Assembly: GCF_965219715.1 (NCBI RefSeq)
Contig: NZ_OZ244785.1
Span: 4,278,001-4,342,000 of the forward strand
Direction of reading: 5' to 3'
DNA length: 64,000 nucleotides
DNA from: Bacterioplanoides sp965219715
Lineage (GTDB): Bacteria > Pseudomonadota > Gammaproteobacteria > Pseudomonadales > Oceanobacteraceae
The notes beneath the pieces were generated by a model that saw only the letters and a program-made list of their open reading frames with translations, was not told where the DNA came from and did not search any database. Shown in pieces: positions 25,383 to 34,019 of this stretch. How positions within the stretch are numbered: position 1 is the stretch's first letter; each line of letters opens with the position of its first letter. A program made the translations under genes and the position numbers.

Positions 25383-28300
25383 TTACTGGAAAGCCGCCCG
25401 TAACGTTTGCAGAGTTTCCTGGTCTGCTTTGAAGCGCATCTTCAGGTAAACGCCCTGAGCGGTGAAGTTTGCTGCAGAGAAGTCGTCGTCAACAAAGCCG
25501 GTAAAGTTGTAACCCAGGCCTAACCAAACGTTGGTTTTCGGGATCCAGCCGACCGATACCCCATAACCCTGTTTGGTCTGGTTCGCCTGATAACCATGCA
25601 GACGACGCGCATGGGCACCAATGTCCCAGTGATCGTTCAGATGATGGCGCCATTCAGCCGCCATAAAGTCAGTGGTTGCTGCATAATCTTTGCTGTTGTA
25701 CTGGTCAAGAACACGCTTGATACCGTATTGAGCGGCCAGCTGGTCACGGTCGGTGATTAACCAGTTAACGTGTGCATTATTAATCAGGCGGCGACTGCGA
25801 CGAGGAGTTCCCTGGCCACCATCTGCTTCCTGTACCCAGCGTGTTTGTAACAACAGCGCATATGGATCTTTACGCGGACGAATGGCCAAGTCGAATTTGG
25901 CATCCAGCTTTTTGTTGTATTTATCTTTGCTCTCGCTGTGGAAATAATCCAGGCTGCCACCGGTTGCAATAGCGTCACTCAGTGGGTGATAAACACTGGT
26001 TCGTGCAGTCCATTTATCAGTGTCATTACCATCACGGAACTCCAGACGATTATTCCATTGCCAGATTGAAGTACGTAATGCAGAACCAGCATATACCGCA
26101 TAAAAATCTTCGCTGTTCTGTCCGACTTCAGATGGTGCATTGGTTTCCAGATTCCTGGCCTGATCAAAACCGGCGCTCACACTCAGGGCGTCATTAATCG
26201 GAAATTCCTGGCTTAAACCAGACACGCTGAATAAACGGTAAGCATCGTCTTGCTTAACCTGTTCAATCGATTGCTGAGCTTTCGCGCCAGCCCATGGTGT
26301 TGCCCGCAGGCCAATAATGGTGCGCTGAGGAGCATTTTTTTCGAAGCCCAGTTCGTGTTCACCAAATAAGCTGTAATCGTTATTAATCCGGTAATCGGCA
26401 CCCAGGCGTAACTGATCTTTCGCGTCTGAGCGCTGGGAGATACGTGCCAGTAGTTGCGCGTTTAATGTAATACGATCATTGAAGAAGCGGTTACTGAAAC
26501 CTGCAGTCAGCTGATCACTGTATAAGTCGCCACTTTCATTTTCTTCAGCTGAAGACAATGCGCCTAACGAGAATTGCTGGTCACTGTTCAGGCGGTGAAT
26601 CCAGTCCAGCTGAGTCTGATATTTGTCATCACCAGTGCTGAGCTTGTAATGGTGGAATGCATTCAGTTTCAGACGATCGCGATCAGACAGGTACCAGGTA
26701 CCTTCGATACCTTCTTTACGGAAATCATTTTCTGCAGAAGAGGATTGATCAACACCAAAATTTTCTTCCTGACGACGAATATACGCTTTTGCTTCGATGC
26801 TGTCGGTACGGTGAGTAGCTTCGAGTAAATGTGCCTTGGCCGGCGCTTTCTTACCTTCGACTATACGATCACTGAATGCAGCTTCTGCTTTAATTTCTGT
26901 ATTGCCCAGTTTTACTTTAACGTCGGCTGCCTGCAATGCGCGACCATCGCCTTGCTGGTTTTGTTTTATCACGGTTACACCGGCTTTGACGGTGTTATCG
27001 AATAATTTAACGCCCGCACGACCACCGGCAATATGTCCAAGCTTACCGCCTTTATCAACATCGTATTCAGCAATAATAAAACGAGGGTTAAAGCTGTCAT
27101 CGGTACTCAGGATTGGCTGTTTAAAGTAAATCGTACCGTCCTGATAATCGATTACATAATCACTGTCGCGTTGCAGCTCCTGACGCGAAATCACAACTTC
27201 ACTACGGAAACGGTCGCGTACTTCAATATGAATTTTCTCGCTGTTGGCAACGAGCTGTTGGTTACTGAAACGATAAAGACCGGAAGTACCATCACCTTGA
27301 ATTTCATCACGGGCATAACCGTTATCGCTTTCTGCAGCGAATGCAGAGAACTCAAATACTTCGCCTTGATAAGCGGTTTGTGCACCAGTCATTTTACGGC
27401 TGTAGCGACCTAATTCGGTAACGGTTAAATCGGTATTAATATCGCCGAATAAAGCATAAAAGCGCTCACGCTCGATTTTTACATACAGCTTCTTGGCAGA
27501 GCTGGCATCCAGACGTTGCTGGCTGGCATCGCCATATAAGGTGTAATAACGATTGGGTTCGATGGTGCGGGCAAATGCTTCGGCTTCTGGTTTACCGGAA
27601 TCATAGGCGGCGGTAATCAACCAGTCGCCAGGAATCTGACCCTGGGTGAAAAATGCTAAACGACCATCGTGATAAATATTATCGTCGATGCCTTCTGCTT
27701 TACGGCCAGACGAATCACCACCGCCGGCATTGTAACCAACCGCCAGATCACCTAAACCAACCAGAATCCAGTCGCGTTTTGGTGCTTGCATCCAGATACG
27801 TAATTCGTCTTGCTGGCCGTTGTTGTGGCGGAAGCGCAGAACAGCTTCACCGGAGGTGCTGGTTGGAGCCAGGCGAATTAATGCAATACCGTCTGCGCCA
27901 ATGCGGTAGCGTGGCTTAGTGGTGCGGCCTAACGGGTTAGCTTCGATTTCCGCATTCTCATCATACAACTGATAAGGCGCCTGAATTTCCAGTTCGCCCT
28001 GTACGTCTGCACGAATAGGGAAGCCATCTTTGTCGGTCAGTCTGACGGCAATGACCGCTGGCGTAATACCGTCGGCAATTGCGCGTGATTGGTCTTCTAC
28101 CAATTCTGCTTTAGCCGGATCCTGTGCGTATTGTACGGTGCGATTAAATTGGCTGACGATATCGCCATCTTTATCGATTACAAATACGCTGAAACGGTTT
28201 GGACCAGGCTCAATATCAACACCGCGCCAGGTACTGACGGCCAGATCTCGCTGACGACCTTTAACAATGCCATCAAAGTTCAGCGGACTTACCGGTTTAT

Positions 28301-31286
28301 TGTCCAGCAGCAGTTTAATACGCTGATCTTTCTGGTGAGAGATGGCAATTTTTACCGAGCCAATACTTGGGCTGCGATCCAGCGGTGGCCACAACCATTG
28401 AGCATTATCTGCAGCGGTATTAAACCAGTCATCATCAAATTCCGGCATTAACGGCTCAACAGGCAGGGCAGCCGGGTTACCAGAGGCTGTTGCTGGTAAA
28501 TCAGCGAGGAAACCTTCGATATCGGTCTGGACGCTGGCTACCTGAATATCGCTGTCGATACTGGCGAGGCGAATATCCGGATCGCCAGAGAGTACTTTCA
28601 CTTCAACGCGACGGTTTTGAGCACGGCCATTACGGGTAGAGTTGGAGGCAACTGGTTGAGTCGCCCCTCTACCAGTGAAAATAACCTGTTCCTGAGTAAC
28701 ACCCAGTTGAGTCGCAACATATTCGGCAACAGATTTTGCCCGTGCTTCCGACAATACCTGGTTATTTTCAAAAATATGGCGATTACGTGGCGCAATACGA
28801 GTGCTGTCAGTATGACCAACAACTTCGACTTTCAGATTGCGCAGGCCAACCAAACGATCAATTACTGACTTCAGATTGGTTTTATCCTGAATGGTTAATA
28901 CGTCAGAGAAGTTATCGAATTTTGGCGGCTTAATCGGTTTTACTACCCCGTCGTCTGGCGGCAATTGCAGCACAGCAGTGGTGCTTGCTGGTTTTACTTG
29001 CTGGGTATTTTTACCTTTTACGTTAAAGCGGGTAATGGCTTTGGTTTCTAAAATGCCGCTTTTCGCTTTATCGCTGACAACCGCAGTAAATTGCAGCTGA
29101 TGCTGCCATTCTTTCGGTTTATCGCCCAGTTTATAAATCAGTGTGCCATAGGTAATACGTGGATCTTCCCACGGTACATTATCCAGCACTGAGCTGCCTG
29201 GTTCATAAATCACACCGTCAGGCAGAGCAATCATCTCCATCAGGTTGAAGACTTCCAGACCGCTGCCATCGATATCCAGGGTAAATTTCAGTTTCTCAGG
29301 TACCGGTGAGTTATACGGCATACTGCCATCGGCCAGAGTGGAAAGCGGTACCAGTTGATGACTCAGGCGCTGGCGAACTTCGCCTTTTTCCGGCTCTTTA
29401 ATCTTTAACGCAAAATCCACACGCCAGAAGCTGCCTGGCTGAACGTCGACAAATTGCGAATACGCACGACCTGCATGGAAACCACGATTATCACAGGCAA
29501 CGGCTTCCATATACGGTGGAATCGTTGAGGTATCCAGCTGAACAACGTGAGTGCCCGGGCGCACATCTTCAATATGCCATTCACCGGATGCATCGGTAAC
29601 GACGTAGGTGCCGTCTTCCATATACAGGCGCACGTTGGGAACGGCTTCTGCATCCAGGTTGCCGTTACAGTCATCAAGATACACACGGCCGAATAAACGC
29701 GACGTATCTTTAAAGAAGTCATCACGTGTCAGTACTCTTGCCTGGGCAATGTTGGAGCTGACTTTGTCGTCACTTAACCAGGCTTTATTGATTAACTCAC
29801 CTTTGGCCAGTGTCGTTACCTGAGTGACATAAGATAAAGTCACACTTTGTTCTTCAGCGATATTACCAATATCAAATGTCAGCTGTTGTGCATTACCACT
29901 GATTGTTGGATCAGCAATTTTTTGACTGTTCAGTTGCACAGAACCTGGTTGGAAACGCAGACCAGAAGGTAATTGGTCAACAATTTTACCGTCGGTGATT
30001 TCAACCTCATTATTCTTCAGCACAATGCTGTATTGCAGAAAATCACCCACGCCAACTTCATTTTTGCTGGCACTCTTGGTGACCAGTGCACCACTGGTTC
30101 GAATATCCACAGGAACATCCGCAATAAAAATATTCTGTTGGATAGTGAATGGCTGACCACGGGATATTTCCGTCAAACGGAACGGATTATCTGTATTTGA
30201 AGGTACTTCAGATAATTCATCATCGGATCTTTTTGATGGGACACGCAGCTCTACTGGCGCTTCAAATTGCAATTGGTAGCTGCCAGGTCTGACGAACGGG
30301 AAGCGGAATGAACCTGCAGGTACGTTTTCCTGAGTACTCAGAGTTAACAGATTCTGAGCGCTGGCTGGGCAGGAAGGTTTGCCCGGAACTGCGTCCGTTG
30401 GTCCCTGACCACTGATAAAAGCATTCTGATAACAGGCAGTAGCATTGTCATCCAAAACTTTACCCAGAGCAGGTTCGCCGGTGTTGGTATCGATCAGAGT
30501 TACTTTAATGCCATCAATCGGTGTGCCGGTCTGAGAATTAAAAATACGGCTGTAAGGGTCAAAACGGGTTTGCAGGCTGACGCTGTCAGTGTTGTCATTT
30601 GCGTCGGTGTAACTTACCTGCAGACGGTCGTTGCGGTCTAACGTTAAGGCGCAATCGTAAGATTGGGGAGTATTCAGTCGGGTTTGGATAACGCCAACAA
30701 ATACACCGGTATTAATATCAGTTTCAGATAAACGAATGGTTTCCTGGTCGGAGCCTTTGGTGTTCGTTACCGTAACGGTAATTTCGTCACGTCGTAACGG
30801 GTTCAGGTTTTTGTCGGCTTCCGATACCTGAATAAATAATGGCTCACCGACTTTAAAGCCAAACTGAGAATCGGCCAGTTGGTAATTGCCTGGAATACTG
30901 TGAGGTGCTCCACCACCCAGCTGGGTAAAGCTGGTCTGGTCGGTAAAGCTATCAGCTGCTGCGCTGGTCGCACAGGCACTGTTGGTAATTGGAGTACTTT
31001 GGCTTCCACCACCTGCAGATTGAAAGTGTTTAATTTCTATTTTTGCTGCGGTTGGTGCAACCGGGCCCGGGAAAATTTGTTCTGTAACGAAACGGGCTGA
31101 ATCTTGTTCTGTCTTTTCAACGCCATTAACTTCATATGTTGCTTTGGCGGTGTTGGTGATTTCGGTATTAACCGGTGTAACAGCTAATACCGAAACCGGT
31201 GCTACCGCCACGCACGCGCAGGCGAAAGCCCGAAACCAGTTGGCTCCGGTCTTTTGTAAGCGAGTGAGTGGGGTAGAGAAGGTCAT
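25383..31286 (-). CDS. Giant surface protein: DUF11, SdrD-like, OmpA and beta-barrel domains
   Basis: The 1967-residue protein ends the surface-protein operon. Order: signal peptide (about 1-35); an N-terminal module with TEITNTAKATYEVNG, shared with two operon partners; beta-rich regions; a DUF11-type domain (about 400-520); an SdrD/carboxypeptidase-regulatory-like fold (RVYLDDCNGNLDAEAVPNVR, about 535-585); further beta domains; an OmpA peptidoglycan-binding domain (about 785-900) with the ligand residues in GHTDS and LSEARA; then from about 1165 a long stretch of alternating strands, predicted as an outer-membrane barrel. It starts three bases after the previous stop without a visible ribosome binding site. 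The role as anchor or assembly platform is inference. Confidence 0.8.
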   Translation of the reverse strand: MTFSTPLTRLQKTGANWFRAFACACVAVAPVSVLAVTPVNTEITNTAKATYEVNGVEKTEQDSARFVTEQIFPGPVAPTAAKIEIKHFQSAGGGSQSTPITNSACATSAAADSFTDQTSFTQLGGGAPHSIPGNYQLADSQFGFKVGEPLFIQVSEADKNLNPLRRDEITVTVTNTKGSDQETIRLSETDINTGVFVGVIQTRLNTPQSYDCALTLDRNDRLQVSYTDANDNTDSVSLQTRFDPYSRIFNSQTGTPIDGIKVTLIDTNTGEPALGKVLDDNATACYQNAFISGQGPTDAVPGKPSCPASAQNLLTLSTQENVPAGSFRFPFVRPGSYQLQFEAPVELRVPSKRSDDELSEVPSNTDNPFRLTEISRGQPFTIQQNIFIADVPVDIRTSGALVTKSASKNEVGVGDFLQYSIVLKNNEVEITDGKIVDQLPSGLRFQPGSVQLNSQKIADPTISGNAQQLTFDIGNIAEEQSVTLSYVTQVTTLAKGELINKAWLSDDKVSSNIAQARVLTRDDFFKDTSRLFGRVYLDDCNGNLDAEAVPNVRLYMEDGTYVVTDASGEWHIEDVRPGTHVVQLDTSTIPPYMEAVACDNRGFHAGRAYSQFVDVQPGSFWRVDFALKIKEPEKGEVRQRLSHQLVPLSTLADGSMPYNSPVPEKLKFTLDIDGSGLEVFNLMEMIALPDGVIYEPGSSVLDNVPWEDPRITYGTLIYKLGDKPKEWQHQLQFTAVVSDKAKSGILETKAITRFNVKGKNTQQVKPASTTAVLQLPPDDGVVKPIKPPKFDNFSDVLTIQDKTNLKSVIDRLVGLRNLKVEVVGHTDSTRIAPRNRHIFENNQVLSEARAKSVAEYVATQLGVTQEQVIFTGRGATQPVASNSTRNGRAQNRRVEVKVLSGDPDIRLASIDSDIQVASVQTDIEGFLADLPATASGNPAALPVEPLMPEFDDDWFNTAADNAQWLWPPLDRSPSIGSVKIAISHQKDQRIKLLLDNKPVSPLNFDGIVKGRQRDLAVSTWRGVDIEPGPNRFSVFVIDKDGDIVSQFNRTVQYAQDPAKAELVEDQSRAIADGITPAVIAVRLTDKDGFPIRADVQGELEIQAPYQLYDENAEIEANPLGRTTKPRYRIGADGIALIRLAPTSTSGEAVLRFRHNNGQQDELRIWMQAPKRDWILVGLGDLAVGYNAGGGDSSGRKAEGIDDNIYHDGRLAFFTQGQIPGDWLITAAYDSGKPEAEAFARTIEPNRYYTLYGDASQQRLDASSAKKLYVKIERERFYALFGDINTDLTVTELGRYSRKMTGAQTAYQGEVFEFSAFAAESDNGYARDEIQGDGTSGLYRFSNQQLVANSEKIHIEVRDRFRSEVVISRQELQRDSDYVIDYQDGTIYFKQPILSTDDSFNPRFIIAEYDVDKGGKLGHIAGGRAGVKLFDNTVKAGVTVIKQNQQGDGRALQAADVKVKLGNTEIKAEAAFSDRIVEGKKAPAKAHLLEATHRTDSIEAKAYIRRQEENFGVDQSSSAENDFRKEGIEGTWYLSDRDRLKLNAFHHYKLSTGDDKYQTQLDWIHRLNSDQQFSLGALSSAEENESGDLYSDQLTAGFSNRFFNDRITLNAQLLARISQRSDAKDQLRLGADYRINNDYSLFGEHELGFEKNAPQRTIIGLRATPWAGAKAQQSIEQVKQDDAYRLFSVSGLSQEFPINDALSVSAGFDQARNLETNAPSEVGQNSEDFYAVYAGSALRTSIWQWNNRLEFRDGNDTDKWTARTSVYHPLSDAIATGGSLDYFHSESKDKYNKKLDAKFDLAIRPRKDPYALLLQTRWVQEADGGQGTPRRSRRLINNAHVNWLITDRDQLAAQYGIKRVLDQYNSKDYAATTDFMAAEWRHHLNDHWDIGAHARRLHGYQANQTKQGYGVSVGWIPKTNVWLGLGYNFTGFVDDDFSAANFTAQGVYLKMRFKADQETLQTLRAAFQ

Positions 31287-31289
31287 TAT

Positions 31290-32477
31290 TTAATCAATAA
31301 TTGCATAAAAAGTGATCACACTTTGTTGCCCTGCTGGGAACGTTGCGTAATCAAATTTTACGTTGTCACTTGCTGTACCGTCTAAAACACCGTCAACTTT
31401 GGTTTCTGAGCCAGAGATAATGGTGTCTGTAACACTTGGATCCAGGCAGACATTGTCTGGGTCAGCAGTTGTAGTAGCTACATTACAGAAAGTAGTATCA
31501 GTTGGCGCACTATCCGCAACTGCTACATCAACTGCAGCAATGGAACCGAGGTTGCGCAATGTGATGGTGTATTTAACAATTGCACCCGGAATTGCTTTGG
31601 CTGAAACCGCTTTATTAATTGGGTCCCAAACGACCTCAGATTCTTTTAAGAAACCGCTGCTGCTCGGGTTGCCAGGGTTTGGAGTGAAGTCAGGGAAGCT
31701 GGCACGTAACACGTCAGAGACGCTCACAACATGGTCATTGCCAGAATCTGCATAAACAATCGATACTGATCCGGCAGTCACTGTGGTTGAGGCGTTATGT
31801 GCAACAGTGCTTGTATCAACATTATCCTTACCATCTGCTGGAGTATTGCTTTTGCGAATATCTACAGCGGCCAGATCTACAGTTAAATCAACGCCAAACA
31901 GGTCATCGTTCACACCCAGAATATTCTGAGTTTCAACTGCAACATAGATGTTTTTCACTGCGGAGTCTTTTAGTAAAGACAGCTGGGCAGCACTTGCGAT
32001 CAGCGTATCACCTGCACTTAAACCCGTAGTGCTATCATTCTCAGCAAACACAATAAACGCAGCATTATTGTCGTCTTTAGTGTTGGCATTGTTCGCAGTA
32101 GACGTATCTCCCAACGATAAGATCGCGTGATCGTCTGCTGTATTTACTGCGTTGAACTCGAAGTGAGCATCTGTGTTACCAGTGTTCTGTAGCAAGTACT
32201 CACCCACTACGTAATAGTTCTTAGATGCTACAGTTTTTACAGATGAGGTAGCCGATGGCGTATCGTCTGTTCTGTTTAAGGTAAAGTCAGCTTTAACATC
32301 GACTAATACGTTATCACTTGCTTCCACTTCTGTTTGTGGAACAGAGTTAACGTTATAGTTCAGTGTTGCAGTATTTGTGATGGTTAAACCAGCTTCTGTG
32401 TTAGCAGCATTGGCATTCACCACTGCTAAACTTAATGCACCGAAGACCACCGGTGCGACCATATTTCTTAGTTTCAT
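31290..32477 (-). CDS. Secreted beta-sandwich surface protein, DUF11-like C-terminus
   Basis: The 395-residue protein has a signal peptide (cleavage after NANA, residue 24), then the module TITNTATLNYNVN that also opens two other proteins of this operon. The C-terminal domain (from about residue 286) contains DPINKAVSAKAIPGAIVKY, closely matching the C-terminal domain of the 1024-residue protein encoded first. It ends in a hydrophobic strand. Two cysteines near residues 330-345 could form a disulfide. The function is unknown; a structural subunit is the likeliest guess. Confidence 0.75.
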   Translation of the reverse strand: MKLRNMVAPVVFGALSLAVVNANAANTEAGLTITNTATLNYNVNSVPQTEVEASDNVLVDVKADFTLNRTDDTPSATSSVKTVASKNYYVVGEYLLQNTGNTDAHFEFNAVNTADDHAILSLGDTSTANNANTKDDNNAAFIVFAENDSTTGLSAGDTLIASAAQLSLLKDSAVKNIYVAVETQNILGVNDDLFGVDLTVDLAAVDIRKSNTPADGKDNVDTSTVAHNASTTVTAGSVSIVYADSGNDHVVSVSDVLRASFPDFTPNPGNPSSSGFLKESEVVWDPINKAVSAKAIPGAIVKYTITLRNLGSIAAVDVAVADSAPTDTTFCNVATTTADPDNVCLDPSVTDTIISGSETKVDGVLDGTASDNVKFDYATFPAGQQSVITFYAIID

Positions 32478-32496
32478 CGTTATTGTCTCCTAGGAG

Positions 32497-32958
32497 TTAT
32501 TTCACACGCACTTGAAATTCCACTGAACCGCTTGCTTTCGGCGCAACTGCTTCTGGCAGCGTCCAGCGGATGTGGGTGATATCTTCGGCGCGAGCTTTTC
32601 GGGTTTTGCCGTCTTTAACAACGACTAATTCAGCAGTACTGGCAAAGTTATTGCCTGAATCCGCAGAATAAGTGATCTGGCTACCAGCACCATCAGCGCT
32701 GTTAGCCACGTACAAAGTGTTTGCCGGTACCGGGTTATTAATCACTACGCCAGTCGCTGGCTGATCACCGGTATTCTGGTAAGAAATTTTGTAACCCACT
32801 TTATCACCGGGAATGATTTCTTCGGCAGCTACCCATTTTTCTGACACAGAGCCATCACCGTTCTGAACGGGAACAATTTTAAAGGCTTCCGTCACCAGAG
32901 TAACCTGGGCAAATGCAAAAGCAGGTAAAAATAATAAGGCTGTTAACAGAAAACGCAT
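32497..32958 (-). CDS. Small secreted single-domain DUF11-like protein
   Basis: The 153-residue protein has a signal peptide ending FAFA and one beta-sandwich domain with IIPGDKVGYKISYQNTGDQP and VINNPVPANTLYV, typical of DUF11-type domains. It ends in EFQVRVK, like the C-terminal strands of its neighbours. GGAAAG precedes the ATG at 32958; a longer reading from 33027 would overlap the preceding gene and bury the signal peptide. It lies 10 bp after the 346-residue protein gene. Confidence 0.75.
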   Translation of the reverse strand: MRFLLTALLFLPAFAFAQVTLVTEAFKIVPVQNGDGSVSEKWVAAEEIIPGDKVGYKISYQNTGDQPATGVVINNPVPANTLYVANSADGAGSQITYSADSGNNFASTAELVVVKDGKTRKARAEDITHIRWTLPEAVAPKASGSVEFQVRVK

Positions 32959-32968
32959 GTTGCTTTCC

Positions 32969-34009
32969 TTATTTAATTTCAGCTTGAAGCTGGATGTTGA
33001 AGTTGTCACCCGCGTTAGCAGTACCAAGATTCACAATAACGTCGCCGTCTTTGAATTCGCCCTGGTCGTCTGCGGATGATGAAGCTGGTGAAGCTTTGTT
33101 GAACTCCGGCGTTAATGACGTAGCAACCGCACCATTTTTAGATACTGTGAAAGTGCCAGCGGCAGTAACAAAAGTCATTTCATTCGGAATCTGGTCGGTA
33201 ATTACTAAGTTGTTTACCGAACCGGTAGAACCCGTTACAGAAACAGCAATCTGATAGGTAACGATGGAACCCGGCACGTACTGGTTAACACCACCTGGAG
33301 CAGAAGGGTTACCTTTGTGGAAAGGATCTTCAATCTGCAGAATGGTTTTGTTGATATTTACTGCCAAAGGAGTAGTTGGTACGCCAATAACAAAGGTATC
33401 TGTTTCGCTGTGGAATGGGTTATTACCAACAACCTCTCCAGTTGGTAATAATGTCCCCTTGTTTGCTGTTGTTGCGCCGCTGGTTTTTGAACTAGCTTCT
33501 ACTTTCAGCTTGCTCTGTTGTCCTGATGTAGCTCCTCCTGGGATATTGGTCAGAACAACGATGTCCTGTTTTGCGCCCATTGCTAAGGTAATATCCGGGG
33601 TCGCAGTAATGTCTTGCTCTCCTGCGTCATATACACCATCGCCATCAGCATCAATAAAGATCCTTATATTTGTTACATCGAAGTTGTCCCCTGATTCGTT
33701 CGTCACTCTAATAGTAAATACTTCTTCATCATTACCATTATTAGTGATTTTATAGGACAAAGCTTGATCATTATCACCAGCGTCAACAGTTTGGTTACCT
33801 TGGTTATTCGAAGTAACATTTACCTCAATTAACTCCAGTACCTTAAATTTTGCTTCACTGGTTGCCGTAACTCCTGAGCTACCCCCGGGAATATCATATG
33901 TGGCGATTGCAGTGTTCGTAATTTCTGTACCTGCTTTCGTCGCAGAGAGTGCGGCAGCAGATGCAACACTTCCTAAAACAAACAAGGCTGTTTTTACCAG
34001 GTTCTTCAT
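32969..34009 (-). CDS. Secreted beta-sandwich surface protein with Ca-binding-like loop
   Basis: The 346-residue protein has a signal peptide (after ALSA), the shared opening module GTEITNTAIATYD, a calcium-loop-like DADGDGVYDAGE (about residues 117-130) and a C-terminal DUF11-type domain (from about 216) with YVPGSIVTYQIAVSV and VITDQIPNEMTFV. I see no cysteine. The gene starts 10 bp after the 1024-residue protein gene. It is likely a structural surface protein; no enzymatic motif is visible. Confidence 0.75.
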   Translation of the reverse strand: MKNLVKTALFVLGSVASAAALSATKAGTEITNTAIATYDIPGGSSGVTATSEAKFKVLELIEVNVTSNNQGNQTVDAGDNDQALSYKITNNGNDEEVFTIRVTNESGDNFDVTNIRIFIDADGDGVYDAGEQDITATPDITLAMGAKQDIVVLTNIPGGATSGQQSKLKVEASSKTSGATTANKGTLLPTGEVVGNNPFHSETDTFVIGVPTTPLAVNINKTILQIEDPFHKGNPSAPGGVNQYVPGSIVTYQIAVSVTGSTGSVNNLVITDQIPNEMTFVTAAGTFTVSKNGAVATSLTPEFNKASPASSSADDQGEFKDGDVIVNLGTANAGDNFNIQLQAEIK

Positions 34010-34019
34010 AGGTTTCTCC

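Noticed and set aside
25753..28868. Several plus-strand frames opposite the 1967-residue gene
   Set aside because: They are antisense shadows of a long coding frame, without ribosome binding sites or recognisable protein features.
32959..33027. Extended start of the small DUF11 protein
   Set aside because: It would overlap the previous gene and bury a clear signal peptide; GGAAAG marks the ATG at 32958.
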